Part shown: one piece after another, positions 16,833 through 26,700 of the stretch
Numbering within the stretch: the stretch's first letter is position 1
Layout: each line of letters starts with the position of its first letter
DNA from: Chitinophagaceae bacterium UBA1930
GTDB taxonomy: Bacteria; Bacteroidota; Bacteroidia; Chitinophagales; Chitinophagaceae
Assembly (NCBI GenBank): GCA_002337145.1
Contig: DDFK01000001.1
Span: forward strand, 496,001-560,000
Length of the DNA: 64,000 nucleotides
Direction of reading: 5' to 3'
Program-made: the position numbers and the translations under genes
Notes under the pieces: model-generated
What the model was told of the DNA's origin: nothing
Seen by the model: only the letters and a program-made list of their open reading frames with translations
Databases searched by the model: none

Positions 16833-17699
16833 TTATTGTTGTTTGGATGTATGCTGTTTAAAGACCAAAGATAAAATTACATAGGCAATAAACCCTATCG
16901 GCACGGCCAGCCAGCCTAAAAAAATGGCACTTATTAAACTTACAATGGCAATAATGATAAATGGCATCAATAATTTAAAATTTCCAGTAAGATTTGTTGT
17001 TTTAAGAGTAATCTTTTTCCCACTAAAGTCATCCTTTATCTTTAAAATATTAATCTCATCTATTTCTTTTTTCTTAAACTTTAAAGCCATCATGGGAAGT
17101 TTGGAAACCATTAAGTAGCTGATGAATATGACCAATCCATACCAGAACCATTTGCTGGTAAGCACGGGCAGTATCCATAGGCTTTTTTCGAAAGAGAACC
17201 AGTATATGAGCGGAAAGGATGCAATGAATAATCCGGCAGCAGGTATGGGTACACCTTTGAACCCGTAAGACTGCTCCATATCTATATTGAACCTTGCCAG
17301 CCTGTATGCCCCTGCACAGGGAACAATAAATGCAGGCAGTAACCAGAACATTGCTATATCCAATCCGTTTTCCTGTTGGGCAAAACTCAAACGCAGAAAC
17401 TGGTACACAATCATACCAGGTGCAACACCAAAGCTTACCACATCGGCAAGGCTATCCAATTGCTTGCCTATTTCTGATGGTACTTTTAAGAGCCTTGCTA
17501 CAAAGCCATCCAGAAAATCTATTACGGCAGCAATGCCAATAAAAATGCTTGCCAAATAAATCCTTTCGGGTATCTCCACTATCTGCTGCCCATTGCTGTC
17601 TACGCCAATCGTCAACCCTGTTTGTACCGTTGCTATTATGGCAAGGCAGCCAAAGAATAGGTTGAGTAGCGTAAATACGTTTGGAATCTGTCTTATCAT
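16833..17699 (-). CDS. pssA: CDP-diacylglycerol--serine O-phosphatidyltransferase
   Basis: Makes phosphatidylserine from CDP-diacylglycerol and serine, the first step to phosphatidylethanolamine. It has 288 residues and about eight membrane segments. The CDP-alcohol phosphotransferase motif D-G-x2-A-R-x8-G-x3-D-x3-D is complete in DGFVARLL...GKQLDSLAD near residue 90. The start MIRQIPNVFTLLNLFFGC is typical for PssA. The frame extends to 17747 but those residues are not family-like. It is separated from purS by 6 bases and from pepP by 72 bases. Psd is not in the window. Confidence 0.92.
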   Translation of the reverse strand: MIRQIPNVFTLLNLFFGCLAIIATVQTGLTIGVDSNGQQIVEIPERIYLASIFIGIAAVIDFLDGFVARLLKVPSEIGKQLDSLADVVSFGVAPGMIVYQFLRLSFAQQENGLDIAMFWLLPAFIVPCAGAYRLARFNIDMEQSYGFKGVPIPAAGLFIASFPLIYWFSFEKSLWILPVLTSKWFWYGLVIFISYLMVSKLPMMALKFKKKEIDEINILKIKDDFSGKKITLKTTNLTGNFKLLMPFIIIAIVSLISAIFLGWLAVPIGFIAYVILSLVFKQHTSKQQ

Positions 17700-17771
17700 A
17701 CTGCGTTTATAAGTAATGGCTAATGTACCATCTTTAAAACCCGTCATTTAAAATATTATGTTATGGTAGTA

Positions 17772-19061
17772 CTATTTCTTCATCAGCTTTTCTATCTCTT
17801 CTACCGTAATTGGAATGTTCTTCATCAAGTCCACATGCCCGTTCTTTGTTATCCAAAGGTTGTTTTCAATCCTTATGCCCATCTGCTCCTGCTCAATATA
17901 AATGCCCGGCTCTACGGTAAACACCATACCTGCTTTTATGGGCTCCGTCCTTGTTCCAAGGTCATGCACGTCCAAACCTAGATGATGGCTAATGCCATGG
18001 TACAGGTATTTACGGTAGGCCCTGTTTTCTTTGTCCTCATTCTTTACATCGGCCTTGGTAAGCAAACCAATTTTAATGAACTGTTGTGTTGCTTCCTCTC
18101 CTACTTTATCGGTATAGTCGTTAATGGTTATACCGGGCTTCAATAAACTTTTGGCATAGTTATGTAAATGCAGGCAGGCATTATATACTTCCTTCTGTCT
18201 TTTGCTGAACTTGCCGTTCACGGGAATGGTCCTTGTAAGGTCTGCATTATAACCACCATACGATGCACCAAAATCCATCAGTATCAGTTCACCATCCTTG
18301 CATTCCTGGTTATTGCTAATATAGTGCAGGGTTCTTGCCCTGTCGCCGCTGGCAATAATGCTTCCATAAGCTTCGCCTGTGGCACGGTTGCTTAAAAAGC
18401 TATGCATAATTTCTGCTTCAATCTCATACTCCATTACACCAGGTTTTATAAAACCCAACAAACGCCTAAAAGTAAGGTCGGTAATATCTATTGCTTTTTG
18501 TATCACTTCCACTTCTTCCTTGGTTTTTATACCACGAAGCTCTTTCATCACTTTTGCTGCCCTCGCATAATTGTGCAAGGGGTAACGGCTCTTCATTTCG
18601 TCCACAAAACGGTAGTCGCGGCTACGGGGCAATTGCGATTTCCGGTCGTTTTCATTCGTATCCAAATAAATGGTATCTGCCAGGTGCACCCAAGTCTGCA
18701 GCAATGCATCAATGCTGTCAAGCCATACAATTGTTTTGATGCCGGAAATACCCGTGGCTTCATTGGCCCTTAACCTTTTGCCGTCCCATTTTTCTTTCAG
18801 TTCGTTGGGGCGTATCAGCACCAGCACTTCACGGTACTTCCTGTCCGGGCAATCCGGAAAAAGGATCACCATACTGTCTTCCTGCTCCACACCCGAAAGC
18901 CAATACAGGTCGCTATTCTGCTTAAACGTATGGATGGCATCTCCATTGCTTGGCCACTCATCGTTACTTACAAAAATGGCAATGCTATTGGGCTGCATCT
19001 TGCTTGTAAAACGCTTGCGGTTATTGATGAAAATGTCGGGATTTAAAGGAAGGTATTTCAT
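17772..19061 (-). CDS. pepP: Xaa-Pro aminopeptidase (M24B)
   Basis: Aminopeptidase P, a dinuclear-metal peptidase that removes N-terminal residues preceding proline. It has 429 residues. The N-terminal creatinase-like domain (NSDLYWLSGVEQEDSMVIL) is followed by the pita-bread catalytic domain. Metal ligands are visible as Asp in MDFGASYGGYNADLTR (two), His in HGISHHLGLDVHD, Glu in FTVEPGIY and Glu in GIRIENNL. The start MKYLPLNPDIF at 19061 is preferred; the frame runs back to 19151 into a dispersed repeat. It has no signal peptide, so it is cytoplasmic. Confidence 0.94.
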   Translation of the reverse strand: MKYLPLNPDIFINNRKRFTSKMQPNSIAIFVSNDEWPSNGDAIHTFKQNSDLYWLSGVEQEDSMVILFPDCPDRKYREVLVLIRPNELKEKWDGKRLRANEATGISGIKTIVWLDSIDALLQTWVHLADTIYLDTNENDRKSQLPRSRDYRFVDEMKSRYPLHNYARAAKVMKELRGIKTKEEVEVIQKAIDITDLTFRRLLGFIKPGVMEYEIEAEIMHSFLSNRATGEAYGSIIASGDRARTLHYISNNQECKDGELILMDFGASYGGYNADLTRTIPVNGKFSKRQKEVYNACLHLHNYAKSLLKPGITINDYTDKVGEEATQQFIKIGLLTKADVKNEDKENRAYRKYLYHGISHHLGLDVHDLGTRTEPIKAGMVFTVEPGIYIEQEQMGIRIENNLWITKNGHVDLMKNIPITVEEIEKLMKK

Positions 19062-19141
19062 ACATTTTTTTTGATGGCTGCAATATAAAGTTTTGAAATA
19101 AGATTTATGTAACAAGCTGTGGAATATAATTCGGCTTTCGT

Positions 19142-19159
19142 GGCGTCGCACCCATCAAC
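19142..19159 (-). repeat. Dispersed repeat core, copy 3
   Basis: Minus-strand GTTGATGGGTGCGACGCC, 81 bases upstream of the pepP start and co-directional with it. The flank preceding the core (GTTCAA, then TGTAC) is also shared with the copy at 37974, so the repeat unit is longer than 18 bases. Confidence 0.8.
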
Positions 19160-19224
19160 GGCAGTACAGGGTTGAACAGTACCTAAGCCAAGGCTGCACT
19201 GTTGGCACAATACTACTCAACACA

Positions 19225-19270
19225 AAGAGGCCATTGCAGCAAAACCAAGGTTTTGCTGCAATGGCCTCTT
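19225..19270. terminator. Very long perfect hairpin after the T9SS propeller gene
   Basis: A perfect 22-base-pair stem (19225-19246 with 19249-19270) and a 2-base loop begin 15 bases past the stop of the minus-strand gene at 19285. The minus-strand exit is TTTGTGTT, a modest T-run. It is probably a terminator. Confidence 0.75.
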
Positions 19271-19284
19271 ATTATTTATGCCTA

Positions 19285-21282
19285 TTATTTTTTTATTACC
19301 TGTTTGCTGACAGCTCCATTAACCCCAACCAACTGTATGCAGTATATGCCTGTGGCCAGCCCTGCCATATCCAATTGCATATTTGCTACTACTGGTTTTG
19401 TAAGCAAGGTTTTGCCTGCTGCATCCAACAACAGCAATGTATGGTATGCATCAGCATTGCATTGCACGGTTATCCTATCGGTTACGGGGTTCGGATAAAT
19501 AGCTACCTGTAACAATCCGTCATTTTTTACAATGGCCACTTTACTGTAGGTATAGCCACCATCTGCCTGCACCAGCTTCAACCTATAATAAACCGTGCCG
19601 TTTACTGTTGTTGCATCATAAGCAGTATAACTGTTTTGTGCCAGTGCATTGCCTTTGCCATCTACAGTAGTCACGGTATAAAACTGTTTACCATCGTTGC
19701 TTCTTTCCACTACAAAATGTTCATTGGCTGTTTCTGAAACTGTTGTCCATTGCAAGGTAACCACAGCACCGTTTAGCCTTGCAGCAAAAGAGTTGGCCTG
19801 CAAAGGCACCACTGTACCCGTTGTGTATTTTGCCACAAACACATCGGCATTAAACAGCACGCCTACAGGGTTTGTAGTTAAAACAGTAGTGCCTGCTGTC
19901 GGGTCAAAATCTATCGATCCCGTAAAAGTGCCGGCAACATACAAATTGCCTGCAGCATCGGTAGCAACTGCATTACCGCCATTGCTATTTGCACTGCTGC
20001 CAAAGTTTTTTGCCCATACATAGTTGCCGTTTACATCGTACTTGGCCATAAAAATATCAAAGCCACTTGGGAACAAAGTAACCGTGGCAGCACTCGGGTC
20101 AAAGTCTGCGGAACCGCCTATATATCCAGTTATGTACACATTGTTGGCAGGGTCCACTGCTATTCCATAACAGTCATCAGGGCCGCTGCCGGCAATGCTT
20201 TTTGCCCAAACGTATGTCCCTGCACTATTGTACTTGGCAAAGAACACATCGGTACTGCTGGTACTTATCAAATTGGCCGTACCTGCACTTGCATCAAAAT
20301 CAACCGTACCGGTAAAAAGCCCTGTTATGTACACATTGTTTGTTGCATCGGTGGTAATGGAGCGTACAGTAGGGCTTCCTGCGACACCGCCAATATCGTT
20401 TGCCCATATATAATTGCCTGTAGCACTGTACTTGGCAATATACCCATCGGTACCGCCAACCCTGGTAAGGTTGGCAACGGCAGCACTGGGATCAAAGTCT
20501 ACCGTGGCACTACCAAAATAACCCGTTATATATACGGCATTGCTGGCATCTACGGTAAGGCCATAGGCCAGTTCGTAATCAGTGCCACCAAAGCTTTGTG
20601 CCCAGGCCAATGCACCGCTATTGGTGTATTTGGCCAAAAAGATATCAAAGCCACCTGCACTATTTAGGTTTGTTACGCCTGCACCTGGGTCAAAGTCCAC
20701 CGTTAATTGATAGTACCCTGTAGTATATATATTACCCGACGCATCCAATGCAAGTGAGCAGCTATACACATCGGAGCCTGTTAAGGCATCGGCCCAAATA
20801 AGCACGCCTGCCGAACTGAATTTTGCAATAAAGGAATTATGCAGCCCCGAGCCACCCAAATTAACCACACCTGCACCGGGATCAAAGTCTACCGTACCAA
20901 CATATACACCTGTTACATATACGTTGCCACTGGCATCTACGGCAAGCGATAGCCCCACATCGTCGCCACTGCCACCAATGCTTTTTGCCCAAACATAGTT
21001 GCCGCTTGCATCGTACTTGGTTATAAAAATATCTTTGCTGCCTGCACTGGTCAGGTTGGCCGTACCTGCACCGGGGTCAAAGTCTGCCGTACCTGTAAAC
21101 TGTCCCGTCATGTACACATTGCCCGCAGCATCGGTAACCACCACATTGGGGTTGTTCACAATCTGGTTGCCGGGCATTACCTGGCTTTTTACTGATTTGG
21201 CCCATGTAAGTGCAGGCCCCTGTGCAATTAATTGAAGTTGTGCCAATAAGAGTAGCACCAAAAATGTAGTATTCTTTTTCAT
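19285..21282 (-). CDS. T9SS-targeted beta-propeller protein with SBBP-like repeats
   Basis: A secreted protein of 665 residues. After a signal peptide come about seven repeats of 60-70 residues, each with the pattern DAAGNVYMTGQFTGTADFDP, then a W-A-K-S or WA..LGG segment. The acidic DFDPGAG motif recurs seven times with small changes (DFDPSAA, DFDASAG, DFDPTAG). This is the SBBP-type beta-propeller pattern, with acidic loops that could bind calcium. From about residue 510 an Ig-like segment (LQWTTVSETANEHFVVERS) leads to a C-terminal type A sorting domain (VAIYPNPVTDRITV...GIYCIQLV...KQVIKK). It should be exported through T9SS and anchored or released at the surface. Ligand unknown. Confidence 0.85.
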   Translation of the reverse strand: MKKNTTFLVLLLLAQLQLIAQGPALTWAKSVKSQVMPGNQIVNNPNVVVTDAAGNVYMTGQFTGTADFDPGAGTANLTSAGSKDIFITKYDASGNYVWAKSIGGSGDDVGLSLAVDASGNVYVTGVYVGTVDFDPGAGVVNLGGSGLHNSFIAKFSSAGVLIWADALTGSDVYSCSLALDASGNIYTTGYYQLTVDFDPGAGVTNLNSAGGFDIFLAKYTNSGALAWAQSFGGTDYELAYGLTVDASNAVYITGYFGSATVDFDPSAAVANLTRVGGTDGYIAKYSATGNYIWANDIGGVAGSPTVRSITTDATNNVYITGLFTGTVDFDASAGTANLISTSSTDVFFAKYNSAGTYVWAKSIAGSGPDDCYGIAVDPANNVYITGYIGGSADFDPSAATVTLFPSGFDIFMAKYDVNGNYVWAKNFGSSANSNGGNAVATDAAGNLYVAGTFTGSIDFDPTAGTTVLTTNPVGVLFNADVFVAKYTTGTVVPLQANSFAARLNGAVVTLQWTTVSETANEHFVVERSNDGKQFYTVTTVDGKGNALAQNSYTAYDATTVNGTVYYRLKLVQADGGYTYSKVAIVKNDGLLQVAIYPNPVTDRITVQCNADAYHTLLLLDAAGKTLLTKPVVANMQLDMAGLATGIYCIQLVGVNGAVSKQVIKK

Positions 21283-21510
21283 AAGTAGTCGATTCACGTT
21301 TGTAAATGACCAACAAAGTAGCCCAACGCATAAGTGCCCGAAAATTTATTGAAACAGGGCAAGCAATAACATCATTGAAGTGCATAAAAAGACAGATGAA
21401 GCGGAGCGGGTACAGTTGCCATTACAGCAGGTTCAATTGCAGCCAATATTGATTGGACAAAAAACCATTCCTATTTAAGTTGACCAAAAAACAAAATTGC
21501 AAACCGATAT

Positions 21511-23646
21511 TTGTGGCAACCAATTGATGAACCAATTAACGCAACAGCATCCATACTTGCCTCGCCCATCGAATACCTGAAAGGTGTTGGCCCTTTGCGT
21601 GGCGACATGCTGAAGAAGGAACTGGACATCCATACGTTTGAGGACCTACTGAACCATTTTCCATTAAGGCATATTGACAAGACAAAAGTTTCCAAAATTG
21701 CCGACATCAACTTCCAGACAGAATATGTACAGGTTGCAGGCAGGCTGGAGTTTGCACCCATTATGGGCGACAAAAAAGGAAGGCGTTTAATTGCCTATTT
21801 AAAAGATGGCACGGGTGTATTGGAGCTTGCGTGGTTTCAGGGCATCAATTGGGTAATCAAGAATTTCTCCGAAGGCAATACCTACCTGGTATTTGGCAAA
21901 GTGGGCTTTTTTAACAACAGGCCACAAATTGTACATCCGGAAATAGAGTTGTTTGTTCCTGCAAAAGCAGATGGCAAAAATTACCTGGAGCCTGTATATC
22001 CATCTACCGAAAAATTAAAAGTAAGGGGTCTGAATGGCAGGCAAATGGCAAAATTCACTTACCAATTGTTCCTGCAACTGCAACCAAAGGATATTGAGGA
22101 GAACATTCCCGAAGATGTGTGCAACAGGCTAAAGCTCATTAAAAGGAACGAAGCATACCGTGCAGTCCATTTTCCGCAGAACAACGATGAATATGAAGCT
22201 GCCATAAAAAGATTGAAGTTCGAGGAACTGTTCATCGCACAGGTACGCATGAACCTGGTACGCCTGCAAAGGCATAAGGCCAGCCATGGCGTTGTGTTTG
22301 AAAAAGTAGGCGGCTATTTCAATAATTTTTACAATAACCATCTGCCCTTTCAGTTAACCAATGCACAAAAACGGGTGCTGAAAGAAATAAGGCAGGATAC
22401 GGCCCGTGGCCACCAAATGAACCGCCTGCTGCAAGGCGATGTGGGCAGCGGCAAAACCATTGTGGCATTACTAAGTATGTTACTGGCTGCAGACAATGGC
22501 TACCAAAGTTGCCTGATGGCACCCACCGAAATACTGGCCCAACAACATTACAATGGGCTAACAGGTTTATTAAAAGGCACGGGCATTGAGTTACGCCTGC
22601 TAACCGGCAGCACCAAAACCAAGCAACGCAGGGAAATATTGCAGGGCCTTTTGGACGATACCATCCATTTTGTGGTTGGCACACATGCCGTAATTGAAGA
22701 TGCCGTACAGTTCAAGAACCTGGGCTTTGTGGTAGTGGATGAACAGCACCGTTTTGGCGTTGCCCAACGTGCAGCTTTATGGAAGAAGGCAGCCATACCG
22801 CCGCATATACTGGTAATGACCGCAACACCCATACCACGCACACTTGCCATGACGGCTTATGGCGATTTGGACTATAGCGTAATGGACGAGCTACCACCTG
22901 GCCGCAAACCAATTACAACTGTGCACCGCAATGAAACACAGCGTTTCAAGGTCATGGAGTTTATCAGGGATGAAATAAGCAAGGGCAGGCAGGCCTATAT
23001 TATTTATCCTTTGATAGAAGAAAGCGAAAAACTGAGCTACGAAGACCTGATGCAGGGTTACGAGCAGGTAAAAAGCTATTTCCCTGAACCCAGATACCAT
23101 ATAAGCATGGTGCATGGCCGGCAACCTGCCGATCAAAAAGAAACCAATATGCAGCGTTTTGTTAGTGGCGATACAAATATTATGGTAAGCACAACCGTTA
23201 TTGAAGTAGGCGTTAATGTGCCCAATGCCAGCGTAATGGTAATTGAGAGCTCGGAAAAATTCGGGCTGTCGCAACTGCATCAGTTACGGGGAAGGGTCGG
23301 ACGTGGCAGCGACAAAAGCTTTTGTATTCTTTTAACAGGCAGCCGGGTAAGCGTTGACGCCAAAGAACGTATCTCCATTATGTGTGCCACCAACGACGGG
23401 TTTAAAATTGCAGAAAAAGACCTTGAACTGCGTGGCCCTGGCGAAATTGAAGGAACCAGGCAAAGTGGTGCCTTAAACTTTAAACTGGCTTCTATTGTCA
23501 ATGACAAGGAACTGCTTGAAATGGCAAGGTTTGAAGCAGAAAATTTACTAGAAGCGGATATTGACATAAACATGGCAAAAAATTTGCCGTTAAAGAAATA
23601 CCTTCAAAGTCGGAAAGGTAAAGCAGGGTGGAGCAAAATATCGTAA
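21511..23646 (+). CDS. recG: ATP-dependent DNA helicase RecG
   Basis: RecG, the monomeric branch-migrating helicase that regresses stalled forks and processes Holliday junctions. It has 711 residues. The N-terminal wedge (OB) domain contains SPIEYLKGVGPLRGDMLKKE and VQVAGRLEFAPIM. The motor has Walker A GDVGSGKTIVAL near residue 310, DEQH (VVDEQHRFG near 410), VMTATPIPRTLAMTAYGDLD, TTVIEVGVNVPNASVM and QLHQLRGRVGRG. No in-frame ATG or GTG exists upstream of the conserved SPIEYLKG block; TTG 21511 is the first usable start and an ATT at 21496 is the other option. A GATATTTG box overlaps the TTG, which complicates the start choice. Confidence 0.93.
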   Translation: MWQPIDEPINATASILASPIEYLKGVGPLRGDMLKKELDIHTFEDLLNHFPLRHIDKTKVSKIADINFQTEYVQVAGRLEFAPIMGDKKGRRLIAYLKDGTGVLELAWFQGINWVIKNFSEGNTYLVFGKVGFFNNRPQIVHPEIELFVPAKADGKNYLEPVYPSTEKLKVRGLNGRQMAKFTYQLFLQLQPKDIEENIPEDVCNRLKLIKRNEAYRAVHFPQNNDEYEAAIKRLKFEELFIAQVRMNLVRLQRHKASHGVVFEKVGGYFNNFYNNHLPFQLTNAQKRVLKEIRQDTARGHQMNRLLQGDVGSGKTIVALLSMLLAADNGYQSCLMAPTEILAQQHYNGLTGLLKGTGIELRLLTGSTKTKQRREILQGLLDDTIHFVVGTHAVIEDAVQFKNLGFVVVDEQHRFGVAQRAALWKKAAIPPHILVMTATPIPRTLAMTAYGDLDYSVMDELPPGRKPITTVHRNETQRFKVMEFIRDEISKGRQAYIIYPLIEESEKLSYEDLMQGYEQVKSYFPEPRYHISMVHGRQPADQKETNMQRFVSGDTNIMVSTTVIEVGVNVPNASVMVIESSEKFGLSQLHQLRGRVGRGSDKSFCILLTGSRVSVDAKERISIMCATNDGFKIAEKDLELRGPGEIEGTRQSGALNFKLASIVNDKELLEMARFEAENLLEADIDINMAKNLPLKKYLQSRKGKAGWSKIS

Positions 23647-23740
23647 GGGTAAAATAATGCTCCTATTTCTGTAGCAATTTTCGTTGTTTTCTTTTTTTCG
23701 ATGCCGATGCAACTGCGTTTCAACATAAACACCATAGTTA

Positions 23741-26700
23741 ATGAAAGGATTTAGAATATTAGCCTGTTTACTTATCATCATTGGTTGGTCAAAGCATTCA
23801 TGTGCTCAGTCCTATCTGGAGTTTGTGGAGAATAAAGGGCAATGGGGTACAGAAATAAAATACAAGGGTTTAATGGTAAATGGTGCTTTTGCATTACAGC
23901 CTTCCGGGTACAGGGTAAACATCAGCAAAGGAGAAGACCTAACGGCCATTTCTAAACTGTACCATGAAAACAATAATGGCAATAGTCTTGGTTCCAGAAA
24001 AAAACCCTCTAACGAAAACGCTGTTACGGTACACTCCCATGCATACGAAGTAAAATTCTTGGGTGCCGACAACAATCCTACCATTATTGCAGAAAAACCA
24101 ATCACCACTTACAATAACTACTTTATTGGCAACGACAAAAACAAGTGGGCAAGCAATTGCAAAATCTACCAAACGGTAACGTACAAGAATATCTATCCCA
24201 ATATCGACGTAAGGTATTATACCGATAACAACCACCTGAAATACGACATTATTGTAAACCCAGGTGGCGATGCCAGTAAAATAGCCATGTATTTTGATGG
24301 GGTTGACGATGTAAAAACAAAGAATGGCGAACTCATCATCAAAACAAGTGTGGGCGATATAAAGGAACTGGCCCCTTACTCCTACCAATTGTCCAAAACG
24401 GCAAAAACGGAAGTTGCATGCTCCTACGATGTAAGGGGCAATATTGTCCGCTTCAATATTCCAGCCAACCTTAGCAAAGAAGCCACTTTGGTGATAGACC
24501 CCACCATGATCTTCTCTACTTTTACGGGCAGTGCTGCAGACAACTGGGGCTATACGGCCACTTATGATGCACAGGGAAATTTCTATGCGGGTGGTATCGT
24601 TTTCAGCCAGGGCTTCCCGGTAAGCAATGGTGCATACCAAACAACATTCCAGGGCGGTACAGGTAGCGGCGATTCAGGTATTGGCCCTTATGATATTGCC
24701 ATCATGAAATTCAATGACCTTGGCACCAACCGCGTATATGCAACCTATCTTGGCGGTGGCAATGGGGCTGAGCAACCACATAGTTTGGTGGTTGACGATG
24801 CAGGCGAATTGATTATTGCCGGGCGTACATCCTCTTCGGACTATCCACTGTATCCCGCTGGTACTACGGTTTATGGACCGGGCGGCGGTTGGGATATCAT
24901 CCTTACTAAATTGAATGCAGCAGGCACACAATTGATAGGCAGTAGAAGAATTGGCGGTACGGATGATGACGGTGTAAACATCAGGCCCAAATATGCAGGC
25001 ACATCGGGTGTGGAATCGTTACGCCGTAATTATGGCGATGATGCCAGAAGCGAAGTAATCATAGACAATGCAGGCAACGTGTACCTGGCTTCGGCCACAC
25101 AATCATTAAATTTTCCAACAACTGTTGGTGCAGCACAAACAACACCGGGCAATCCCGGCGGAGGCCGCTACCAGGATGCAGTTGTGCTGAAATTATCGCC
25201 CACGTTAAGTTCTATCCAATTCAGTACGCTGATGGGTGGCACAGATGACGATGCCGCTTTTGTACTGGCCATCAACCCATCCAACAACAATATTTATGTA
25301 GCGGGTGCCACCAGGAGTACCAATATGCCCGGCAATTTTTCCGGCTCCATTTTTCCGGCAAACCAGGGTGGCCCGGGTGCCGACCATATTGACGGTTTTA
25401 TTCAGGTGCTCAACAATACCGGTTCCATCTTTCTGCAATCCACGTATATCGGCACATCCGGTGTGGACCTTATTTATGGCATCCAGTTCGATAAGTTCAG
25501 CTTTCCTTATATCATGGGTACCACAACAGGCAACTGGCCAGTGGTGGCTGCACCTTTTAGCCAAACAAATGGCAAACAATTCATTGCAAAATTGAAACAG
25601 GACCTTTCGGGCTGGATCTATTCAACCGTGTTTGGTGCCGGAAGAAGCGAACCCGATATTTCACCTACCGCTTTTCTGGTTGACCGTTGCGAAAACATCT
25701 ATGTTTCCGGCTGGGGTGGCTTGGGCAATACCGGGCAACAATATGAAGGTACTTCCACAGCGGGGCTAACAGTAACACCGGATGCCTATAAACCTACAAC
25801 AGACGGAAGTGACTTCTACTTTTTTGTGCTAGAACGGAATGCCAACAGGCAACTGTATGGAAGCTATTTTGGTCAGAACGGTGGTGCGTACCCGGACCAT
25901 GTGGATGGTGGCACCAGCAGGTTCGATAAAAACGGAATCATTTACCAGGCTATATGTGCCAATTGCGAAGGTGGTACTGTTTTTCCTACCACACCGGGCG
26001 TATGGTCCGAAGTAAACGGCGGCTCCCGCTGTAACCTCGCTGCCGTAAAAATGGCTTTCAACCTGGCAGGTGTTGGTGGGCAGGTACAGTCATCCATCAA
26101 TGGCATAAAAGACACTTCGGGCTGCGTGCCTTTACAGGTAAGCTTTACCGATGTGGTAGCACAGGGCAAAAGCTATATCTGGAATTTTGGTGACGGTTCG
26201 CCAGAAATAAAAACAACTGTTCCAACAACATCGCACTTATACAATGCCATTGGTTATTACAATGTCAGGCTTATTTCGGTGGATTCATCTACCTGCAATA
26301 TTTCCGATACATCCTACACTACTTTGCGGGTAAGGAACGATGATGCAGCATTGTCTTTTGATGCCATCAAGCAACTGCCATGCGATGCACTTAAATACAA
26401 TTTCGTGAACACATCTGTGGCACCGGCTGGTAAGCCTTTCAAGCCAAACAGTTTCCGTTGGGACTTTGGCGACAATACCCCTCCTGTAATCAGTGGCAAC
26501 CAAACCTTAACGCATAGCTACGCTGCACCAGGCGTGTATAATGTGCGGTTGGTATTGATAGATACAAATTATTGCAATGAACCCGATAGCGTTCCTAAAA
26601 CATTGCGTGTGGCACCATTGGTAAAGGCACAGTTTGAAACACCTGCTTCTGGTTGTGCACCTTACAATGCCTTATTCAATAATACCAGTTTGGCAGGTAC

